Positions 46,241 through 55,880 of a DNA stretch of 64,000 nucleotides are shown here, one piece after another. Location of the stretch: positions 16,621,001 to 16,685,000 of the forward strand of contig OX419755.1 in the NCBI GenBank assembly GCA_948567375.1, written 5' to 3'. The number at the start of each line of letters is the position of its first letter. Position 1 is the stretch's first letter. Made by a program: the position numbers and the translations under genes. The notes under the pieces were generated by a model. That model was given only the letters and a program-made list of their open reading frames with translations. It ran no database searches and was not told the origin of the DNA. Origin of the DNA: Lunularia cruciata. Lineage: Eukaryota > Streptophyta > Marchantiopsida > Lunulariales > Lunulariaceae.

Positions 46241-46917
46241 TGTAACACCCATTTGTGCATGTGTGTGGTATTGTGATATTTAGCTTGGTATTACAAGTAC
46301 TTAAGAGATATTATTTATATAGAGATAAAGGATGGTTCTATATTAGTCATGGTTAGCTAAAGTTAGTCATAGCTAAGATAGATGGGACCTTACTTTAGAG
46401 GAAGTAGAAAAGATGAGCACCACTATTTTGGATTTTAGTGTGTTGACTTGGTATTATTCCTAGGTGTTTGGCTTTGGGGAAAGAGTTGAGAACTCTTGGG
46501 CCCGCAAGCCTTTTTGTTTTGGATTCTTCTTTAGTCCAAGGATAGCCCATGTGAAGGAATCCTTGCTTTAGTGGTTGGGTCAAGATAAGGGGAATATGCC
46601 CATGTGAATGGATATTCCTTTCTACTTTTTGACTTTACTTGACTTTTAGTCTAGTAACTTGAGTTACTACGGTAAATAGTAACTTTGGTACGTAACTATT
46701 TCACAAGTATATAAACAAGGGGTGAGGAGGTACTCATCATCCTTTCATTTGCAACTATCTCTCTCATTGAGTTCTCTAGTGAGCAATGTCTTGAGTCTTG
46801 GAGTGTTAGCCTTGGAGGAGTATGATGGAGTTGGGGTTCCTTGCCTTCTTAGTCCATGGTGCGCTACCATAATAGCCATCAGAGGTTCATCCTGAGTGAG
46901 AGACAGGCCGGCTCACA
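46241..46917 (+). repeat. 3' LTR of element A
   Basis: 677 bp, colinear with 39108-39784. Two differences seen: CTCTAGTGAGC against CTCTAGAGAGC and CTTGGAG against CTTAGAG. TATATAAA at 46708-46715. Confidence 0.95.
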
Positions 46918-47764
46918 GTACAGAGGTTGTTAAACGGTGTCGTGGGGATCGTATGGTCTCGAGATTGTGCTGGGCACCTGGCTGCCTGCGCTTAGGCTTT
47001 TGGAGTGTTTTGTCCTTCTTGTACCATCTATTATTAGTCCCGGCTCATTATTCTTGACCTCTTGGTTGGTCTATTATCCTCGGCTTTAATTTGTTTTGGG
47101 TTTGGTGGATTTTGCAGTTCTGGTCCAGACTGATCTTCCAGAGAGAATGATCTAGTGGGGTTTTGTGGAGTTGTCTACAAGTTATGCAACTGGACTCAAT
47201 CCCATAATTTGGTTAAATGTGCTGACCCATCTACATAATCCGGACTGAGGGTAAAAAAAGAAGTAAAATAAAAAACATTATTATTATCTTCCCTACCGCT
47301 GTTTGCACATCAAGTACACACACTCAATCACTAGGAATCTCATTTCCATCTCAATTCCAAGTTTCACAATTTATAATCCTTTGAGCCATGACACACGGCT
47401 CCTAACCAAACAGTGACCAAACTGAAGCACACTGACTAGCCAAGCACATGAAGAAAGAAAAGGAATTGAGCAGGTCCTATTTCTTATTCCTTACAACTCG
47501 TCATCTCACTGTTCTGCAGCATCTCCAATTTGTCGTTCTTTTCGAGTCTCCACTGTCCAATAGGTCCTTCCTCGGGATTCTCCTTTCTCTTCGATATTCC
47601 GGTATGTTAGATCCTCCCGAACGCTCTGCACTGCTCTTGCCAAAGGTCTCTACGCCTTGTAGAAGCTCCTGACAAATCCCGTATCGAGCTTCTATATCCA
47701 GTCCTCGTATGATCTTGAGCTGAACATGACTTCTCTCTTCTTTTGGTTCATGTCCACCTTTCCC
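46918..47764 (-). other. Leader part of the family-D LTR
   Basis: Begins with the second GTAC copy from the A insertion. No long open frame on either strand. Nothing beyond low-complexity AT stretches near 47.25 kb was recognised. This is the sense-strand DNA upstream of the LTR protein. Confidence 0.5.
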
Positions 47765-48345
47765 TTGCAAAGCTAGTCTGGCCTTTACCAAAACCTCTCT
47801 ACTGTCATTTCCCAAAAGCTCTCTGTCCAGCCCTCATTTTTCTCGAAAAATTTCACCCACTGTCATCATGTGCACTCCCGCAAACTTCTCCTTTGAAAAT
47901 TCTCACGTAGATCCACTAAAAAACCCCTGTTCAGCCCTTCTCCTTCTTGAAAATCCTGCAACCTCTCCTTTGCAAAGCTAGTCTGGCCTTTCCCAAAAAC
48001 TCTCTACTGTCATTACCCGAAAGCTCTCTGTCCAGCTCTCATCTTTCTTGAATTTTTCACACTGTCAGCATGTGCACTCCCGCAAACTTCTCCTTTGAAA
48101 ATTCTCATGAAAATCCACTGAAAAACCCTTGTTCAGCCCTTCTCCTTCTTGAAAATCCTGCAACCTCTCCTTTGCAAAGCTAGTCTGGCCTTTCCCGAAA
48201 ACTCTCTACTGTCATTACCCAAAAGCTCTCTGTCCAACTCTCATCTTTCTTGAAATTTTCACACTGTCAGCATGTGCACTCCCGCAAACTTCTCCTCTGA
48301 AAATTCTCATGAAAATCCACTGAAAAACCCCTGTCAAGCCTCACA
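47765..48345. repeat. Three-unit tandem repeat, about 203-bp period
   Basis: TTGCAAAGCTAGTCTGGCCTT starts units at 47765, 47970 and 48172. Each continues through CTCTCTACTGTCATT, GCACTCCCGCAAACTTCTCC and GAAAATCCACT. A diverged fourth relative lies near 49.73-49.91 kb. Located in the LTR leader. Confidence 0.8.
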
Positions 48346-49491
48346 ATTGCAGAGAAAGCATTGCAATTCAAAAACAATGATGGCAGATCAATGTAGACTA
48401 ATCTGCCAAAATCTACCTACTTTGAATGCTATCACGCCAGCAAAGCGAAAACAATCCACTTGATGCTGATTTCTTCCTACGTCCCACGCAAATAGAGCTG
48501 CCAGTAAGGTAACCATCTATACTCCCTAACATGCTGATGTCTTCCGGACAGAAGTCACCTAGTGTAATATCCATCACCTATTCTTGAATGGGTTCCTCTT
48601 TGCTTAGCACTTAAACTTTATAGATTTCCAGTCTCCTTGAGATCCCATATCCAACGTCCACTATGAGAGAGTTTTGAGACGCCTACTGTCCACATTGATG
48701 TGAGTATCTGCTCCACGGCATGCCCGTCCACTTTAGCATCCCTAGTGAAATTTTCACCAGCTTGACGTGCCTTCCTAGTGACACTTTGTCTTTAGACACA
48801 ATTCCACAACTTCCGTATACTACAAGATAGCTTCCACCCTTTCCATTCAGAGAGCCACCAACTCCCAGAAGTAAAATCCAAATCCCTTGGACCAGCTTGT
48901 GTCTCTCGTTCAATCTCTGTCTACTATCTTGCTGACACTAAACCAGTGTCAGGAATAACTCCTGGCCCCAACCTCCATCACCAAGACGTCTGCTTCCTCT
49001 ATCTTCGGAACTTTTACTGCTCTCAACCCTTACCAGCAACTCTGTTGATCACCATTTAAAGACAGCACAACATAGATCTCTCCAGATAATCTCTAACGGT
49101 GAGATCACCTGTCACCATCCCGGTCTACTCAATGATGAAAGGTTGTTTGCAGTACACAACTATATTTGACATGAGCTCGTAAGAAGGGCACGCTCCCCTG
49201 ATTCTAACGAATTTACCCCAGCAGGCATAGAAGCAAGTCAGTAGTTCACATCCGATATTCCTTCAACGGCATTTCGCATTTCACAACCTCTCATCTTCCA
49301 CAACATCTGTAATCCCTACCCCAACATCCCATCATCTCAACAAACAACCACTCCTATCCCTGATCTTTATCTCTCCGTGAGAATCAAAAGCCCTACCTTT
49401 CCTCACTATCCTCGATCCAGCACTCCAATTTTTTTTCTCCATTTCTGTTTTTTCTTCCCTTTTGTTTTTCCCTTCTTGATTCCTCGTTTGC
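48346..49491 (-). other. Leader part of the family-D LTR, no gene
   Basis: Short frames only, none longer than 80 codons and none conserved in another copy. Contains no repeat I can define. Confidence 0.5.
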
Positions 49492-49688
49492 AGAAAACCT
49501 TTTCATGTTCCTGTCCTTTGCAAAACCTTTTTCTGTTCCTGTCCTTTGCAAAAAACCTTTTCCTGTTACTGTCCTTCGCAAAAAACCTTTTTCTGTTCCT
49601 GTCCTTTGCAAAACCTTTTTCTGTTCCTGTCCTTTGCAAAAAACCTTTTTCCTGCTCCTGTCCTTTGCAAAACCTTTTTCTATTCCTT
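49492..49688. repeat. Minisatellite, about 30-bp unit, seven units
   Basis: Unit TTTGCAAAACCTTTTTCTG followed by TTCCTGTCC, with A-run and T-run length differences between copies. It creates overlapping long frames on both strands (for example repeated KDRNRKRF) that are artefacts of the repeat. Confidence 0.85.
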
Positions 49689-50149
49689 TCGTGAAAATTC
49701 CAACTACCACTCCTTACCAAGCTCATCTGACATTCTTTCTCCAAAACTCTCTGCTGTCCAATCCTCATCTGTCCCAAATTTTCATACCCTGTCAGCATGT
49801 GCCCTCCCGCAAGACTTTCAGTGAAAGAAAAAAAAAACCCTCTACTGTCCAGCCCTCCTCTTCTCAAAATCCTGCAACCACTCCATACCACTCTCATCTG
49901 GCCTTTTCCTGACGACAACGGTCTTCGTCTTTCCTGTGTTTTCCAACCCAAAGACGGTGATCTTCGGACTATTCCCGGCGTACTCCTCTTCCGAGTACCT
50001 CCATCATCGGATCCAATGTCATCTTCTTCGGCTTTCCTCCGAAGTTACTTCTGTCAATTCTTTGTCCGCAATTCAACTTTTCCGTGCTTACTTTGTCTCT
50101 TAAACACTACTAACCATAAAAAAACAAAAAATGTGGGTACCACACCCAT

Positions 50150-50465
50150 GTGAATCGATATTCCTTTCTACTTTTTGACTTTACTTGACTTTTAGTCTAG
50201 TAACTTGAGTTACTACGGTAATTAGTAACTTTGGTACGTAACTATTTCACAAGTATATAAACAAAGGGTGAGGAGGTACTCATCATCCTTTCATTTGCAA
50301 CTATCTTTCTCTCATTGAGTTCTCTAGTGAGCAATGTCTTGAGTCTTGGATTGTTAGCCTTGGAGGAGTATGATGGAGTTGGGGTTCCTTGCCTTCTTAG
50401 TCCATGGTGCGTTACCATAATAGCCATCAGAGGTTCATCCTGAGTGAGACATAGGCCGGCTCACA
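50150..50465 (+). repeat. 3' LTR of element C, second part
   Basis: Resumes after the second CCCAT copy (50145-50149) with GTGAATCGATATTCC and ends GCCGGCTCACA at 50465. Contains the TATATAAA box near 50254. Confidence 0.9.
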
Positions 50466-50652
50466 GCTCAAAATTTGGCCAGTGCTTCCGCACACTGTCT
50501 ACCTAATTGTCAAATCTGCATCACTTGAATGAGCTTCTGCACACTAGGGATACAAAGAACTTGAATTGAGCTACCAGCAATCCACTGAGCTTGGAGATAC
50601 CACCAACACTCACAGTTCCTGCACCCGATTTCTCCCTGACTTCACTTCTTTG
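50466..50652 (-). other. Leader of element E, continuation beyond element C
   Basis: Starts with the GCTC copy of C's target duplication and runs to the 442-bp terminal block. No open frame and no clear primer binding site directly at the block boundary. A TGGTATCTCC word on the minus strand near 50600 is the nearest candidate. Confidence 0.4.
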
Positions 50653-51094
50653 ATGTAACCAGATTGCTTAACACTCTCAACTCAACTCAACTCAGATCAA
50701 TACTTGATCTATCACTCTATAAACTACCAACAACTGGGCACTGATTACAGTCAAGCCACACCCACTCAAGCATAGAGAATCCAAGTTACACTCACTGGCC
50801 TCTGTCCACCATAGCCAAGAACTCGAAGGCTCAACATCAGAGAAGTGAGCTCTCTGAAGCTCACTTTGAAACTATAACCCCTGGACTCGAGCTAGCTCTA
50901 AAACCCTAATGGTCCTGCTAACGGCACACTTGATGGTGCAAAGTGACGATGGGCTCCACCGTGAAGTCATACCCCGAACACAAAATCTAACCGTCAAAAA
51001 GTAGTCTCTGAGAAACTACTAGAATAACTCTAACTACCATCACTAGAACTCCAGTGTCCAAGCATCTAGATGCGGAACTACAAATGGCGTGACA
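50653..51094 (-). repeat. 5' terminal block of E, 442 bp
   Basis: Runs TGTAACCAGATTGC...GGCGTGACA, with TG...CA ends on both strands. It matches the 450-bp block at 23907-24356 over its whole length with roughly 90% identity by eye. On the minus strand it starts TGTCACGCC, a common gypsy LTR start. It lacks the 104-107-bp module seen twice at the other end. Confidence 0.7.
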
Positions 51095-52450
51095 CCTCAG
51101 ATTATACTCTTCTTCAATTCCGAGTTCTCTTCTTCCAGTTAGGCTAACAACTACAACACAATCTTCACCTCCGGACACTTCAACTACATTTCCTTCTTTT
51201 GGTGTTCCAACTTCACCAATAAAGGACACACAACTTCCCACAAGTACTCCACTCCTTCACTTGTGGCTACTTCAACTTGTGGAGTGATCTCCTTCTTCAC
51301 CTCTTCTTCTCTTGATACTTGCCTTCTTTGCTACAGTCATCGTATTCGAACTGATGCTTCACTTCCCAAACTTGCATTCTCCTCTTCTCTTACCTTGCTT
51401 GGAGACACTTCACACTTTGTCTTTCTCCTAGAACAAACTCCTTTTTCAATGGTAAATTTTCTCTTCTCCTGCTCTGGCACTTCATCTTCTAACTTCACAT
51501 TACCTTCCTCCTCTATCTCCATCCTGGCTTCTTCTTCTTCTACGGGTACCGACATCATCTCTCCTCCATCTTCACTATCACTACTTGTGTCTCCACTCTA
51601 CAGTGTGAGCTCAGGTTCTTCTTCTTGTTCCAAGTCTTTGGACTTGCACTATGCTTTGCCTTCCGATTCTTCCTCCAACGATGTGATTACTACCATACCT
51701 TTCCTTGGGTTTACCCTTCTGGTCTTCCAAGGTCTTGTTCTCTTGACGTTTCCTCCTCCTTGTTGACTCCTCTTCTTTGACTTTGGAGTACTCACGTCCA
51801 CTTGCACACTCTTCCCCGTCTGCACGTACTACTCATCACTACTCCTGATTTGAAGAATGTACTACTGTTCCTCTGCATCCACCTCCTTTCTTAAGTCGGG
51901 AAGGAAATGCAACACCATTCTGTTGTGCTCTACCGCATTGAGCAAACTCAGCCCGAGATAGAAATGTGCTACAAATGGCACAATGTAATGTGAAGGTGAT
52001 TTATCCCGCAAATTCCACACCATTTGTTGTGTTTGCCCATGGAAGCACCTCGCCCAATTAATTGGTTCTCCTGAAAACATCTTATGGAAGAACACCGCTT
52101 AGTGCTTCATCACATAAGTTGTTCTCTCCGGCTTCAAGATCACCATGAGAGCACTCACGATCCCTTGCTTGACAGGATCCTTGTAACTCTCTACTTTGTA
52201 CCCATTCTTCATACGCTTTGAGAAAAATGGATCTCTCACTTCTTGGGTTTCTTTTGCTACCTCAAGAATGTGGCACCCTACTCCGTGCATGCTTCTCTTC
52301 CGAGTACTAATCACCAATCTGCCTCCGTCCAGCGAGTTGGGTTTCCTCTCTTCCCTTCTTCCACGGGGTCATTGAGACATCTACTCTTGATTATCTCAGT
52401 CATGAATCCTGGAAAGCTCACATTCCAGTTCCACGCTAAGTTCTTGCCGT
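51095..52450 (-). mobile_element. Family-D LTR, right part of the copy hosting element E
   Basis: Begins with the second CCTC and continues the LTR-protein coding sequence interrupted at 23802. Ends abruptly near 52450, where the sequence changes to the RNase H region of element F. At the junction one minus-strand frame runs from RNase H (TVDTSPIAIGWAV) into the LTR-protein sequence. Confidence 0.6.
51862..52440 (-). pseudogene. Family-D LTR protein, globular N-terminal part
   Basis: Frames 52317-52099 and 52095-51862 are in line and separated by one stop (MKH-stop-AVFFHKMF). They contain NGYKVESYKDPVKQGIVSAL, KPERTTYV, INWARCFHGQTQQMVWNL, PFVAHFYLGLSLL. These match the protein at 38.3-38.6 kb over the full length. 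Upstream, sense KNLAWNWNVSFPGFMTE is also present. The coiled-coil half of the same gene lies at 22831-23802 on the far side of the 27-kb insertion. Confidence 0.6.
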
Positions 52451-53546
52451 ACCGCCCAACCGATAGCTATGGGACTAGTATCAACTGTGAGTATTACGGG
52501 CTTGTTGTTCTCATAACTGATCCGTTGTAGTATAGGTGGAGAGGACAGCAATTGTTTCAGCTTCTGAACCGCTTTTGTGTGTCTCTCCTCCCATCTAAAC
52601 TTTTGACCTTCCGCAGTAAACCGTAGAGAGGATCTGCTTTGTGGGCAAAGTGTGGAATCCATACATGATAAAACACACAAGCTCCCAAGGATCTCCTGAC
52701 TTTTGTTCGTGAGTTGCATGTGTCCTTCATTCGCTGAATTCCATCCACTTTGCTTGGATCAGGTTTGCGTCCAAACCATCCACATAAATGCCCAACAATA
52801 ACCACCTCTTCAACACCAAACTTGGATTTAGCACCCGATAATGTCAAATGAACCTCCTCAAGCCATGATAGGATCTGATCACAATCTGAAATGTGATCAG
52901 ATCCAAACTTGCGGCAACCCCTCTGATCCAGAACTTCATCCTTCTCTTCTTCTATACACCCTTTTATTGGAATGTCATCCATAAAAGGCATTTTCTTCTC
53001 TAGAATGAAATCCTTCAGAACCTTATTCATTCCATTCATAATATGTGCGACAAAATTTGTTGCTCCTTGTGGCAACATGCACATCCTCATCAATCCCAAG
53101 GGCATCCTCATTGTGGTAACATCTCTACTCCCTTCAGCAAGTTGGAACTGGTCATAACCAGAGTGTAGATCTCCCAACGAATATATTGCTCTACCCGCAA
53201 ATGCTTCCGCAAATTCTCTAACAATCTGCCCTATTCTTGTGTTTCTGATTGTCACTCGATTCACCGGATGCATGTCTTGAATGAACCTCAATGCTCCATT
53301 CTTCTTAGGCACTATAAACCAGCGGCTAGAGTAAGGTGCAAACGACGGCTCTAGGATCTTTGCATCAGTTTTCTCCTTCAAAAGATCCATCAATTTTGAC
53401 ATGTAGGCTCTTGGTACCGGAATGGGTCTCAAGTCCCAAGGTGCATCTAGAACTATAAAAATGATCATCAGAGCCACCACATTTGGATCTACAAACCCAA
53501 TTTTAGAAAGTTCAAAGGAGAAAGCTTTCCCATGCTGACTCAACAT
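52450..53546 (-). pseudogene. Reverse transcriptase and start of RNase H of element F
   Basis: A 329-codon open frame: PIPVPRAYMSKLMDLLKEK, WFIVPKKNGALRFIQDMHPV, YSLGDLHSGYDQFQL (first Asp), MPLGLMRMCMLPQGATNFV, PFMDDIPIKG (DD at 52979-52974). The LPQGATN loop replaces the PFGLxNAPATF of ordinary plant gypsy RTs, and IPIKG follows the DD pair. Both are features I know from the fungal-type gypsy lineage. RNase H starts in a frame shared with 52719-52396 (VILTVDTSPIAIGWAV) and is cut at about 52450. RT catalytic residues are intact; downstream enzymes are missing. Confidence 0.8.
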
Positions 53547-53549
53547 TTC

Positions 53550-53942
53550 TCAAAACCTTTTCTCCTCCGGTGGTAGAAGAAAATTGGCTAAACCAACCGT
53601 CAATCTCTTGAGTGTAGCTTCGGTGAAGTTGTGACCTATCTGATTTGGATCCCTTAAGCTCCTTTGCTTCTGAGCAAGTTGTACATGATGATCAGAGTCA
53701 CTTGGAAGTGGTTCAGCCACACCTCTGACCTTTTTCTCCACACCCTTGTATGCAGTTGTCACCCTATCCTCAGAACCGTAAAAAGACTCTATCGTAGAAT
53801 AAAGCTCTCTTGAATGAATTTCCACCACCTGATCCTCATGTTTGTGCTCAGGCTCCATCCTTTCAAGCTCTCTTAGAGGATCTCCAATCCACATCTCCAT
53901 GTACACCCCTGATATGGTGTCATTTTTATCAATCAACCCCAC
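53550..53942 (-). pseudogene. Linker between protease and RT of element F
   Basis: A 130-codon open frame with ELERMEPEHKHEDQVVEIHS, YSTIESFYGSEDRVTTAYKG and ATLKRLTVGLANFLLPPEE, just upstream of RT. It is separated from RT by one stop (a few codons). The last words are typical of the connection that leads into gypsy RT. Confidence 0.5.
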
Positions 53943-54115
53943 TATTTTTAGCTCTTTTTCTTATTTTTGCACAACTTTCTGCTCCCCTTTGTGTAAATTT
54001 GCAAGTTGTGTGTACACACTAAACCCACTCCAAGAAAATCGCACCACTCATGTACATAAGGTACCTCCCCTCTGAAGAAAGAGCACCTTTCCTGATGTAC
54101 CACCATATTCTTGCC

Positions 54116-54560
54116 CTATAGTGGTACTTGGAGAAAATCCTTGAAGTCTACCGTCACTTTTGGTAGAAAACCACTCCTCAAGTAATCCCGGTTGCGCTCA
54201 TGGTTTGCAGGTACAGTGAGGAATTGCACCGCTTTCTTTCCATCTTGGCTTTTGATCCGAGCATAGGAGGAACCATCATCAAGAACTTTGGTCTCCATCC
54301 TCACCGCCGTAATGAATGGTTGCCCAAGGATCATCGGGTATGATGTAGTCTCTTGAACAAAGAAATTTTGTTCGGTGACTACATCTCCAACCTTCACCTT
54401 CACAGCTGGGCAGGCACTATAGAGCTCTCCCTTGGTGTTGTTTGCAGCCCTTATCACCCAACCATGCTCTGTATCAATTGGCCATTTTCCCGTTTGTAGA
54501 GCTCCTTGGAAACAATGTTGATTTCTGATCCATGATCGATAAGAGCAACCACGGGATCTG
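54116..54560 (-). pseudogene. Aspartic protease of element F
   Basis: Minus strand reads VVALIDHGSEINIVSKELY with DHGS at 54537-54526, then after a frame change GDVVTEQNFFVQETTSYPMI and LGQPFITAVRMETKV (open frame 54457-54116). The Leu-Gly-x-Pro motif after the flap is typical of retroelement proteases. DHGS instead of D(S/T)G is unusual but occurs in some gypsy lineages. Confidence 0.65.
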
Positions 54561-54699
54561 TCATGGTACCAATATTGACTAGGGTTTCAGTGGTAGCTCT
54601 GGCCCAATATCGTCTAGTATAGTGACTAGAGATCTCACTATCATCACTCTCATCATCTACAAATCTGACTTGATGGTTGTTGCAGCATCAAGCAAGCTC

Positions 54700-55071
54700 T
54701 CACTCTTCTTCTTTTGTTACCGTGGTATCAAGAGCTTTTGATAGAGCAACCTCTCTTGTCAATCGCCACTTGCGCTTGAGGGTGTCTATGATGACATCAT
54801 GAAACTCCTTCTTGGCAATTCCAAGGATCTCCCGAAGAGCAAACTCCACCTTAGCATTGAGTACTCTCTCCTCTAATACTCCTTTTAGATCAGTCGCTGC
54901 TTCAATATCAGATTGAAGTTTATAAGTGGGTGGTTTACTCTTCTCCTTCCCCTTTCCCTTCACTGATTTTTCAGAATCAGAAGGTAAGGTATCCTCCATG
55001 ACCTCCTCTCGTGAAGGTACCACTCTTTGACGTGGGAGAGCACTCTCTTGATGGAGTCTATCTCCTCTCAA
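54700..55071 (-). pseudogene. Gag-protease spacer of element F
   Basis: A 123-codon frame, Lys/Glu/Ser-rich, with KSVKGKGKEKSKPPTYKLQ, then LREILGIAKKEFHDVIIDTL and ending KEEE. Similar spacers lie between zinc knuckle and protease in the same RT lineage. Function unknown. Confidence 0.4.
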
Positions 55072-55386
55072 CTGTCACTTTTGAGTTGATCTCTCATCCC
55101 CAAACTCTACGTCTTTTCTCCTTCGTTTCTCTTCAAGGAGAGCTCCATGTTGGTTTCTTGCCATGTAAGTATGAACTGACATGGTATCCACTAGATGAGC
55201 CCATTGAGTGGCCTGCCTGATTGCATTAGCAACCCGTAGTAGTTCTCCTCTTGCGGTGTTCCCTTTTTACAATGTATGTAAAGCATTGCTCCATGTGTTT
55301 CCCTTCTCTACATGCTTCACAAATGCATCTTCTCCATCCCCTACTACCTCCACTCCATAGGCAGCGGCTTCAACTGATGATGTAGC

Positions 55387-55677
55387 TTATTGTGACAAGA
55401 AATCATCCAACAACCTCCACATTCCTCCCTTCCCGAAGTTGGTTTTTAGGATTTCCCCCGTGTCTTTCAACGTAATCTTCCCATCCTTCAAAAAAACCAT
55501 TCCTTGCTGAATAGTATCAACAAAATCACCACACTCCTGTCTGGTGTGTTCAGCACCATCACACCAAATACACCTTTGTACATACCCTTGCTTTGTCTCC
55601 ATTCTGGTGTCAGGACCGCTTCCTTTCTCCTCCAACCTTGCCAATTTGATTTGCAAATCTCGCATCCCTTTTACCAA
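55387..55677 (-). pseudogene. Zinc-knuckle part of element F gag
   Basis: 96 codons with MVKGMRDLQIKLARLEEKG, then the CX2CX4HX4C knuckle CIWCDGAEHTRQEC at 55572-55531, followed by FVDTIQQGMVFLKDGKI. Downstream of capsid on the same strand. Confidence 0.65.
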
Positions 55678-55880
55678 ATCATTGATGGTGGTTTTCTTTA
55701 ATGGAGTGGTGAAAAATGGATTAGTGACAGCCAGTGCTATGGCAATAGGTATCTTGGGCTATCTTGGAGCCCTTGCAACCACCGGTGGTACTACTTCTGG
55801 TCTTACTACCACCTTTCCCCTACAGTATTCTCGCTTGGCAAGAATACTCATGGCTTCCGAGACCTTCTTCCAATCAGATT

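Larger units (their letters stand above)
39108..46917 (+). mobile_element. Element A: intact, recent Ty3/gypsy retrotransposon
   Basis: 7810 bp. LTRs 39108-39784 and 46241-46917 are both 677 bp and differ by about two bases by eye. Flanked by GTAC on each side (39104-39107 and 46918-46921). Has a primer binding site, two conserved leader ORFs, a single 1612-codon gag-pol frame, a hairpin and a polypurine tract. Inserted in the family-D LTR. Near-identical leader and LTR sequence in copy B indicates a recently active family. Confidence 0.95.
35639..50144 (-). mobile_element. Complete family-D LTR (solo), 6.7 kb, split by A
   Basis: Left end TGTGACAACCCGGC, right end GTGGGTACCACA, flanked by exact CCCAT duplications inside C's 3' LTR. 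Removing element A and one GTAC leaves about 6.69 kb. No internal direct repeat of either end is visible, so this is one LTR and not an element with two LTRs. On the minus strand it encodes a long protein (36450-38993) preceded by a leader with two tandem-repeat arrays (47765-48345 and 49492-49688). This is the youngest and most complete copy of the family in the window. Confidence 0.8.
32705..50465 (+). mobile_element. Element C: internally deleted A-family copy, split by D
   Basis: 5' LTR 32705-33394 (690 bp). Internal part 33395-35262. 3' LTR 35263-35638 continued at 50150-50465. Flanked by GCTC on both sides (32701-32704 and 50466-50469). Primer binding site TGGTTCCGTTGTCTGGA at 33399. 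Polypurine tract GTCCGGGGGTAAA before 35263. The ATG of gag (34966) is joined after about 12 bases to the last part of the integrase reading frame, so some 4.5 kb of gag-pol is missing. The two LTRs differ at several positions, so C is older than A. Confidence 0.9.
23803..51094 (-). mobile_element. Composite insertion carrying gypsy element E with nested C, D and A
   Basis: Bounded by TGTTGTGCG on the left and GGCGTGACA on the right and flanked by CCTC on both sides (23799-23802 and 51095-51098). The minus strand carries a degenerate Ty3/gypsy polyprotein, in order gag, zinc knuckle, protease, C5-methyltransferase, RT, RNase H, integrase, PHD finger. Its leader is interrupted by element C (32705-50465, with GCTC duplication). 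Without the nested DNA the unit is about 9.5 kb. The terminal repeats are abnormal and are described separately. Confidence 0.65.

Noticed and set aside
49393-49951. Several overlapping open frames of 90-180 codons on both strands
   Set aside because: They are produced by the 30-bp minisatellite, whose unit lacks stops in most frames. The translations are repeats of one short word and differ by frame.
35639-50144. Reading the family-D unit as a DNA transposon or Helitron
   Set aside because: It has TG...CA ends and 5-bp duplications, and a sister copy is joined to a polypurine tract and integrase end. There are no terminal inverted repeats beyond TGTG/CACA.
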